A stretch of DNA of 6,115 nucleotides, taken from NCBI GenBank assembly GCA_900555665.1, contig USLX01000087.1:1-6115 (forward strand). Reading direction: 5' to 3'. Source of the stretch: an uncultured Eubacteriales bacterium (lineage in GTDB: Bacteria; Bacillota; Clostridia; Oscillospirales; Oscillospiraceae). The notes beneath the pieces were generated by a model, which worked only from the letters and a program-made list of their open reading frames with translations, was not told the DNA's origin and did not search any database. Below, one piece after another: positions 1-3,870 of the stretch. The position numbers were made by a program, and so were the translations under genes. Every line of letters begins with the position of its first letter. Position 1 is the stretch's first letter.

Positions 1-61
1 CAAGTTCAGAAAACTGGACAAAGCAGCGGGGCGAGGAGACTTTTTCGACACGCTGGCCTTT

Positions 62-84
62 GGGCCGATGAGGGCATCGGCCCC
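62..84. repeat. GC-rich palindromic repeat (REP-like)
   Basis: GGGCCGATG (62-70) and CATCGGCCC (75-83) form a perfect 9-bp stem with a 4-base AGGG loop. The reverse complement of 66-84 (GGGGCCGATGCCCTCATCG) recurs exactly at 3007-3025 on the plus strand, so this is a repeated unit and not just a local hairpin. It lies just downstream of the leftward ylmC-type gene. No T-run follows the stem on either strand, so it does not look like a classical terminator, although the stem could still shield the 3' end of the mRNA. From memory, similar GGGGCCGATGCCC-type palindromes are scattered through gut clostridial genomes; that part is not provable here. Confidence 0.7.
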
Positions 85-101
85 TGCAAGCGCTTCGCCC
101 T

Positions 102-380
102 TCAAAAAAGTCCTTTTTTCTTTCTTGGCACCCGCCATTCCGATACCGGCCCGTCGACCAGAATGATATCTTCCCCGATGCGCCGGATGCAGCACCATGG
201 CACAACATAGTCGCTGTCGCGCCCAAAAAGCCCCAAAAAGCGGCACGGCCCCGGAATCACCACCGCCGTCACGCGCCCCGATTCCAGCTCAATGCAGCAG
301 TCGCTGATATACCCCAGCCGCGCCCCCTCGCAGACGTGAATCACTTCCTTGTTGCGGAGCTCCGAAAACCGATTGACCAT
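102..380 (-). CDS. ylmC: YlmC/YmxH family sporulation protein (PRC-barrel domain)
   Basis: A 92-residue protein made almost entirely of one PRC-barrel-like beta domain. It opens with RFSELRNKEVIHV, followed by GARLGYISDCCIELESGRV (about residues 19-37), VIPGPCRFLGLFGRDSDYVVPW (about 41-62) and IGEDIILVD near the end. This order matches the YlmC/YmxH family, whose members are small, sit next to sporulation sigma genes, and have no established biochemical activity. The ATG at 380 is preceded by GGGAGG with 8-base spacing. It begins 55 bases after the sigG stop on the same strand, so it is probably co-transcribed with sigG. The C-terminus is basic (RKKKGLF). The family call is solid; the exact symbol (ylmC versus ymxH) is a choice based on position downstream of sigG. 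Confidence 0.88.
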   Translation of the reverse strand: MVNRFSELRNKEVIHVCEGARLGYISDCCIELESGRVTAVVIPGPCRFLGLFGRDSDYVVPWCCIRRIGEDIILVDGPVSEWRVPRKKKGLF

Positions 381-435
381 TTGCCGCGCCTCCCATCCGG
401 TTGATTCGTATCACCCTATGCGGCGCACACCGCGT

Positions 436-1215
436 TTATGACACGTGAATTGCCTTCCGGATCGCAGCCAGCGCTCCCTTTTCCAGCCTTGAGACCTGCG
501 CCTGTGAAATGCCGAGGCTCCCGGCCACCTCCATCTGTGTCCGCCCGTCGTAAAATCGCAGCGCCAAAATCCGCCGTTCCCGCTCACTGAGGTTTTGCAT
601 CGCCTGCCGCAGCGCGATCGACTCCAGCCACCGCTCATCCGTGTTTTTCACATCCCGCACCTGATCCATCACTGTCAGCGGGTCGCCCCCTTCGGTATAA
701 ACCGGCTCATAGAGCGAGACCGGCGTACTCACCGCATCCATCGCCCCGATTACCTCCTCCACCGGAAGCTCCAGGCGCTTTGCAATCTGCTCAAATGTCG
801 GCTCCCGTCCGTCCTCCGCTGTCATCGCCTGCTTGCACTGCAAAATCCGGTACGCCAGATCGCGTACCGACCGGCTGACGCGGATCGGGCTGTAATCCCG
901 CAGATATCGCCGCAGCTCTCCTGCAATCATCGGCACGCCATAGGTGGAAAAACGTACCTCTTTCGTCGTATCAAAGTTGGCAATTGCCTTTAAAAGCCCG
1001 ATGCAGCCCACCTGAAACAGGTCGTCCGGGTTCTCCCCGCGCCCCAAGAATCGCTGAATGACCGACAACACCAGCTTCAGATTTCCTTCCACCAGCCTCT
1101 GCTTTGCCGCCTGGTCGCCGGATTGCGCCTGTTTGATCAGCCGCATCATCTCCTCATTCGAAAGTGTGCGCAGCCGCGCCGTATTCACGCCGCAGATCTC
1201 CACTCTTCCCAGCAT
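436..1215 (-). CDS. sigG: RNA polymerase sporulation sigma factor SigG
   Basis: A 259-residue sigma-70 family protein that matches SigG along its whole length and at its usual size. The N-terminal VEICGV is the SigG hallmark. Region 2 spans LVEGNLKLVLSVIQRF (41-56), DDLFQVGCIGLLKAIANFD (64-82) and FSTYGVPMIAGELRRYLRD (89-107), the core-binding and -10 recognition segments. PIRVSRSVRDLAYR (110-123) begins region 3. Region 4, with a helix-turn-helix recognising the -35, includes GRTQMEVAGSLGISQAQVSRLEKG (about 224-247). In the family, SigG directs late transcription in the forespore, including SASP and germination genes. The ATG at 1215 has GGAGG six bases upstream. gpr lies upstream on the same strand and a ylmC-type gene follows. 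SigF is similar, but the VEICGV N-terminus and the neighbouring ylmC-type gene favour SigG. Confidence 0.96.
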   Translation of the reverse strand: MLGRVEICGVNTARLRTLSNEEMMRLIKQAQSGDQAAKQRLVEGNLKLVLSVIQRFLGRGENPDDLFQVGCIGLLKAIANFDTTKEVRFSTYGVPMIAGELRRYLRDYSPIRVSRSVRDLAYRILQCKQAMTAEDGREPTFEQIAKRLELPVEEVIGAMDAVSTPVSLYEPVYTEGGDPLTVMDQVRDVKNTDERWLESIALRQAMQNLSERERRILALRFYDGRTQMEVAGSLGISQAQVSRLEKGALAAIRKAIHVS

Positions 1216-1306
1216 CCGTATCCTCCATAGCCTCCCGCGACGGCTGCCGTTCCCGTTTCCGGGTATATTTGTCCGACCGCCGCGGTATGATTTGCGCCAT
1301 TTTTTC

Positions 1307-1336
1307 GATTTTCTCCGCTCCAGGTTGACCGTAATC
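1307..1336 (-). promoter_or_regulatory. possible SigF-type promoter for sigG
   Basis: On the minus strand GATTA (1332-1336) is followed after 15 bases by GGAGAAAATC (1307-1316). The SigF consensus, from established knowledge, is roughly GYWTA, about 15 bases, GGNNANANTR. The -35 matches at 4 of 5 positions and the -10 misses only the last purine. Transcription would start near 1300, leaving a leader of about 85 bases before the sigG start codon. sigG is SigF-dependent in Bacillus, which makes the placement sensible, but both boxes are imperfect. Confidence 0.3.
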
Positions 1337-1415
1337 TCTCTTTTCCGTCGACGTAATTTCCGTCTCCCCGCATTCTGTCACCTGCGGTTTCCCTCAAAAT
1401 GTCCGGACAGGGGCG

Positions 1416-1492
1416 TGTGGACAACCCTGTGGAAACTGTGAAAAACTCTCCGTCTTCAAGGAGAAATCCACATATCCACACAGTTGTCCACA
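1416..1492. promoter_or_regulatory. symmetric cluster of DnaA-box-like nonamers
   Basis: Five nonamers resembling the DnaA box TTATCCACA lie in 77 bases of the sigG-gpr gap. Minus strand: TTGTCCACA (1416-1424) and GTTTCCACA (1428-1436). Plus strand: AAATCCACA (1464-1472), ATATCCACA (1472-1480) and TTGTCCACA (1484-1492). TTGTCCACA and ATATCCACA differ from consensus at one position; the other two forms differ at two. The outer and inner pairs are each 12 bases apart and mirror each other exactly about position 1454, giving inverted arms of 10 matching bases, 2 mismatches and 6 matching bases. An AT-rich stretch follows at 1521-1560. Such arrays bind the initiator DnaA at origins or at titration and regulatory sites. 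Binding here is inferred from sequence only. Confidence 0.6.
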
Positions 1493-1520
1493 GAACCTTT
1501 TCCAGCCGTTTTGTTCCCCC

Positions 1521-1560
1521 GGTTCATAATTAAGTTTACATAACTGTTTCAAACATTATG
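1521..1560. other. AT-rich segment beside the DnaA-box cluster
   Basis: Thirty of these 40 bases are A or T, which stands out sharply from the GC-rich genes on both sides. It begins 29 bases from the last DnaA-like box and runs into the gpr stop codon. It could be an easily melted segment or simply promoter-like spacer. On the minus strand TTGAAA (1547-1552), 18 bases and TATGAA (1523-1528) give a mediocre housekeeping-type promoter toward sigG. I see no convincing DnaA-trio repeat. The rest of the 1216-1555 gap shows no protein gene that I can support. Confidence 0.35.
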
Positions 1561-2404
1561 GCAAAAAACTTTCCGCGCTCACCGGGTCCAGCCCCTCGTG
1601 CAGCGCCAGATCAATCCCAAACCCGATCCAGCGGGCCAAAAGTTTGATTTTTGCATCGATATCCCGCGGTGTCAGCACCATTCCGGCCGGAATCGTTCCG
1701 TCCTCCATAGAAAATCCGCCCAAATCCATCACCGTCGGCGCTCCAAGCGCCAATACCGGCACCCCGAGCGTTGTCTGGTCGATGGCCGCGCGTGCATTGC
1801 CCACGCCGGAGCCCGGCGTGATTCCGGCTGTGGATAACTGAACCGCCGCGCAAAGGCGCTCCGGCTCCATCGAGGCCACCGCATCCACGACAATGACGGC
1901 CTCCGGCCGGATTTTCCGCACCGCCGCCGCAAGCAGCTCCGCGCTCTCGACACCTGTCGTACCCAAAACGCCGGGCGCCAGCGCGCTGACCGTGGAAAAC
2001 GGTGCAAACAGCTCCGGCATTTTCTGCTTCAGATGCCGCGTCACCACCAGATTCCGTAAAACCTCCGGCCCAAGGGCGTCCGGCGTCACTGCCTCGTTTC
2101 CCAGCCCCGCCACCAAAATGTTCCCCCGCACCGGAAGCATCGCCCGGATCCGCCGCGCCAGCAGTCCCGTCTGTGCCGCAAAGGCCTCCGCCTCCCGCGA
2201 TGGGGCACACTCCAGCGTCACATAGACCCCCTGCGGTTTCCCCAACGCCCGCTCGCCCGCTTCATCCAGAATTTCAACCGTTGTGATTTTCATGCCGCGT
2301 TCCGTCTCTTCCCGTGCCCGGACGCCCTGCAGCTTTGTCTGCCGCCCGGCCGAACGCTTCCAGAGCGCGTGATCCTCCATCGCCAGATCCGTCCGCAAAT
2401 TCAA
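1556..2404 (-). CDS. gpr: spore germination protease GPR
   Basis: GPR (peptidase family A25) degrades small acid-soluble spore proteins during germination; it is made in the forespore as a zymogen that trims its own N-terminus. Family landmarks are RTDLAME at residues 4-10, VAGLGNEAVTPDALGP (98-113), VIVVDAVAS (170-178), ITPGSGVGNAR (195-205), TLGVPVLALGAPTVMD (212-227) and LTPRDID (244-250). D109 and D174 fall where the two catalytic aspartates of the Bacillus enzyme lie, with nearly the same spacing. At 282 residues it is shorter than the ~370-residue Bacillus form because a long insert before LTPRDID is absent. The start is TTG at 2404: an AGGTGA ribosome site lies 7 bases upstream and an in-frame TAG at 2423-2425 allows no other standard start. 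The propeptide before the RTD/LA site would be only about 6 residues, against about 15 in Bacillus. Confidence 0.95.
   Translation of the reverse strand: MNLRTDLAMEDHALWKRSAGRQTKLQGVRAREETERGMKITTVEILDEAGERALGKPQGVYVTLECAPSREAEAFAAQTGLLARRIRAMLPVRGNILVAGLGNEAVTPDALGPEVLRNLVVTRHLKQKMPELFAPFSTVSALAPGVLGTTGVESAELLAAAVRKIRPEAVIVVDAVASMEPERLCAAVQLSTAGITPGSGVGNARAAIDQTTLGVPVLALGAPTVMDLGGFSMEDGTIPAGMVLTPRDIDAKIKLLARWIGFGIDLALHEGLDPVSAESFLP
1829..1837 (-). other. perfect DnaA box inside gpr
   Basis: The minus strand reads TTATCCACA, the exact DnaA-box consensus, within codons for QLSTAG of gpr. It is about 340 bases from the intergenic cluster. A single consensus nonamer in a coding gene can occur by chance; it is noted because of the nearby cluster. 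Confidence 0.4.
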
Positions 2405-2411
2405 TATTCTC

Positions 2412-2417
2412 TCACCT
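2412..2417 (-). promoter_or_regulatory. ribosome binding site fixing the TTG start of gpr
   Basis: AGGTGA on the minus strand lies 7 bases before TTG (2402-2404). The in-frame stop at 2423-2425 leaves only TTG, or a very rare ATA, as initiator, so this site decides the start. Confidence 0.75.
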
Positions 2418-2423
2418 CTGCCC

Positions 2424-2452
2424 TATTTTTCCCAAGCCGCCGCAGCCTATGC
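2424..2452 (-). promoter_or_regulatory. candidate forespore (SigF/SigG-type) promoter of gpr
   Basis: On the minus strand GCATA (2448-2452) and GGGAAAAATA (2424-2433) are separated by 14 bases. Both match the SigF pattern GYWTA and GGNNANANTR fully, and GCATA also fits the SigG -35. gpr is transcribed by SigF and SigG in Bacillus. The weak point is position: transcription would start near 2417, leaving a leader of only about 13 bases with the ribosome site almost at the 5' end, and the spacer is one base under the usual 15. Confidence 0.5.
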
Positions 2453-2483
2453 GAATTTTTTTGGAAAAAACCGAAAAAAGGGA

Positions 2484-2512
2484 TTGATTTTATCGCGACG
2501 TGCGGCTATAAT
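2484..2512 (+). promoter_or_regulatory. SigA-type promoter of rpsT
   Basis: TTGATT (2484-2489) and a perfect TATAAT (2507-2512) with the ideal 17-base spacer give a strong housekeeping promoter. Transcription should start near 2519, leaving a ~50-base leader. In that leader GAAAC (2525-2529) can pair with GTTTC (2537-2541), a small hairpin upstream of the ribosome site. I do not recognise it as a known regulatory RNA. Confidence 0.88.
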
Positions 2513-2571
2513 GTATTTCTGCATGAAACGGTAATTGTTTCGGTATTAACGCTATTGGAGGAGGTGTCGTC

Positions 2572-2835
2572 ATGCCCAACATTAAGTCTGCTAAGAAGAG
2601 AGTTCTGGTTTCCAAGGTCAACAACGAGCGCAACAAGATGGCCAAGTCCGCACTCAAGACCACGCTGAAGAAGTTCGAAGCTGCTGTTGCCGAAGGTAAC
2701 AAAGAGCAGGCCGATAGCGCTTACACAGCTGCAGTGAAGTCCATCGATCAGGCTGTCAAAAAGGGTATTATTCACAAGAATAATGCTGCCCGCAAGAAGA
2801 GCAACATTACCCTGAAGATGAACAAGCTGGCCTAA
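2572..2835 (+). CDS. rpsT: 30S ribosomal protein S20
   Basis: An 87-residue, lysine-rich, helical protein of the normal S20 length. It begins MPNIKSAKKRVLVSKVNNERNK, the S20 signature, and ends with IHKNNAARKKSNITLKMNKLA; the HKNNAARKKS segment is the conserved rRNA-contacting C-terminal helix. S20 binds 16S rRNA early in 30S assembly. The ATG follows GGAGGAGGT at 2557-2565, a strong ribosome site with good spacing. Codon use is plainer (many AAG, AAC, GTT and GCT codons) than in the GC-rich neighbours, as expected for a highly expressed ribosomal gene. It is divergent from gpr and single-gene, bounded by its own promoter and terminator. Confidence 0.98.
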   Translation: MPNIKSAKKRVLVSKVNNERNKMAKSALKTTLKKFEAAVAEGNKEQADSAYTAAVKSIDQAVKKGIIHKNNAARKKSNITLKMNKLA

Positions 2836-2845
2836 TGCTTACCGA

Positions 2846-2899
2846 ATGATCCCTTTGGCCCATGCAGACCCACTGTGCACCGGTTCCGGCCGGGATCAT
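2846..2899 (+). other. structured 3' region of the rpsT transcript
   Basis: ATGATCCC (2846-2853) pairs perfectly with GGGATCAT (2892-2899), and GGCC (2857-2860) can extend the stem with GGCC (2888-2891) across a bulge of three T residues. The roughly 27-base interior contains the self-complementary GTGCAC and a CCGGTTCCGG segment. It lies between the rpsT stop and the clear terminator, with no T-run of its own. It could be a 3'-end stabiliser, a decayed terminator or repeat, or part of a small RNA. I do not recognise the fold. Confidence 0.4.
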
Positions 2900-2934
2900 G
2901 AATTGGGCGTCTGCCGGGCAAGACTGGTAACAGA

Positions 2935-2974
2935 ATAACGGGTATCCGTTTTATGCCGGATACCCGTTATTTTT
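2935..2974 (+). terminator. rho-independent terminator of rpsT
   Basis: ATAACGGGTATCCG (2935-2948) pairs along all 14 bases with CGGATACCCGTTAT (2957-2970) around an 8-base loop, and the stem runs into five T residues at 2970-2974. It should stop rpsT transcription before the truncated aldolase and recG. Confidence 0.95.
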
Positions 2975-3004
2975 GTTCTGACGAATATTTTTCCGCTGCA
3001 CCCC

Positions 3005-3829
3005 GTGGGGCCGATGCCCTCATCGCCCCTTGCACCTGCCGCAAGCACCGGCCATATCCGTGTGCACGAAGCCGGCGCGATCGAATTCGGCGGACACAAG
3101 GTTTTGACATTGCCGCACCACAACGGGAAAATCAGCGCCGGACAAATCAAAACACTCCTGGATGCGTATCAAAATGACGCCAACCACGACCATATGGTCC
3201 TGCCCGGTATGGTTTACCTCTCACACCCGACTGAATACGGAACGCTCTATTCCCGCGCAGAGCTGACCGAGATCAGCGCGTTGTGCCGATCCTACAAAAT
3301 CCCGCTCTATCCGGACGGCGCCCGGCTGGCCTATGCGCTATCCTGCCCGCAGAATGATCTCACACTGGCGGATCTTGCCGCGCTATGCGATGTGTTCTAT
3401 CTCGGCGGGACAAAGTGTGGGGCGTTGTTTGGTGAAGCTGTGGTCATTCCAAGGGCCGGGACAATCCCGCACTTTTTCACGATCATCAAGCAGCACGGCG
3501 CGCTGCTCGCCAAGGGGCGGCTGCTCGGGCTCCAGCTTGATACGCTCTTTACGGATCATTTGTATGAAACCATCGGGGTGCCCGCCATTCAGGCCGCAGC
3601 TCGGATCCGGCAGCTTCCCACCCAAACGGGTGATACACTCTGCTTTGATTCCCCAACCAATCAAGTCTTCTGCATCATCGAAAATACCGTGATGGAGCAT
3701 CTGGCAGAGCAGGTGGAGTTCGGCTTCTGGGAGGAATATGATGATTCCCAGACGATCATCCGTTTCGCCACGAGCTGGGCGACCCGCATGGAGGACGTGG
3801 AGGCCTTGTCTCATATATTAAGCAGATAA
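3005..3829 (+). pseudogene. N-terminally truncated threonine aldolase family protein (PLP enzyme)
   Basis: The frame encodes the last ~260 residues of a low-specificity threonine aldolase / beta-eliminating lyase family enzyme, which cleaves L-threonine or allo-threonine to glycine and acetaldehyde using PLP. Counting from GTG 3005, visible landmarks are TGHIRVHEAGAIE (15-27), YLSHPTEYGTLYS (71-83), YPDGARLAYAL (102-112, with the aspartate expected to contact the PLP ring), YLGGTKCGALFGEAVV (132-147, with K137 as the Schiff-base lysine) and a normal C-terminus (FATSWATRMEDVE). Family members are about 340 residues. The first ~85, including the FxNDYSEG start and the GGTQ-N PLP phosphate region, are absent and not found in any frame upstream. 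Homology starts around 3026, right after a partial repeat copy at 3007-3025. No ribosome site precedes the GTG, and a terminator lies just upstream. Probably an inactive remnant. Confidence 0.8.
3007..3025 (+). repeat. partial copy of the 62-84 palindromic repeat
   Basis: GGGGCCGATGCCCTCATCG is identical over 19 bases to the reverse complement of 66-84. The next bases are CCCC, not GGCCC, so the second stem arm is damaged. It marks the exact 5' edge of the recognisable aldolase homology. Confidence 0.7.
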
Positions 3830-3856
3830 TCTCCCTTCACGAAAAACCACTCATAG

Positions 3857-3863
3857 AAAGGAG
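3857..3863 (+). promoter_or_regulatory. ribosome binding site of recG
   Basis: AAAGGAG ends 7 bases before ATC 3871 and 10 bases before ATC 3874. The only standard start codon in frame nearby is GTG 3865, one base from the site and thus too close. The RecG sequence begins at IIDLFSPV, so translation probably starts at an ATC or the true start codon has been altered. Confidence 0.55.
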
Positions 3864-3870
3864 TGTGGGC

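Noticed and set aside
104..119. AAAAAAG/CTTTTTT inverted repeat at the end of the ylmC-type gene
   Set aside because: It encodes the KKKGLF tail, has a 2-base loop and nearly pure A-T pairs, so neither a stable hairpin nor a terminator is supported.
595..993. 132-codon plus-strand frame opposite sigG
   Set aside because: It is the antisense shadow of sigG, with no ribosome site or recognisable domain.
1441..1464. Small hairpin TCTCC/GGAGA followed on the minus strand by GTTTTT, as a gpr terminator
   Set aside because: The stem is only 5 bp with an 8-base loop, too weak to call as a terminator, and it lies at the centre of the larger DnaA-box palindrome.
1154..1481. Two minus-strand open frames of 75 and 98 codons in the gpr-sigG gap
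   Set aside because: Both run into the sigG coding region in other frames, show no family resemblance, and the longer one reads through the DnaA-box cluster. A GAGGG stretch before GTG 1381 is suggestive but not enough to call a gene.
1416..1560. Calling this segment the chromosomal oriC
   Set aside because: The DnaA-box cluster and AT-rich stretch fit, but there is no dnaA, dnaN or rpmH nearby and no visible DnaA-trio element; one short array is not enough for an origin call.
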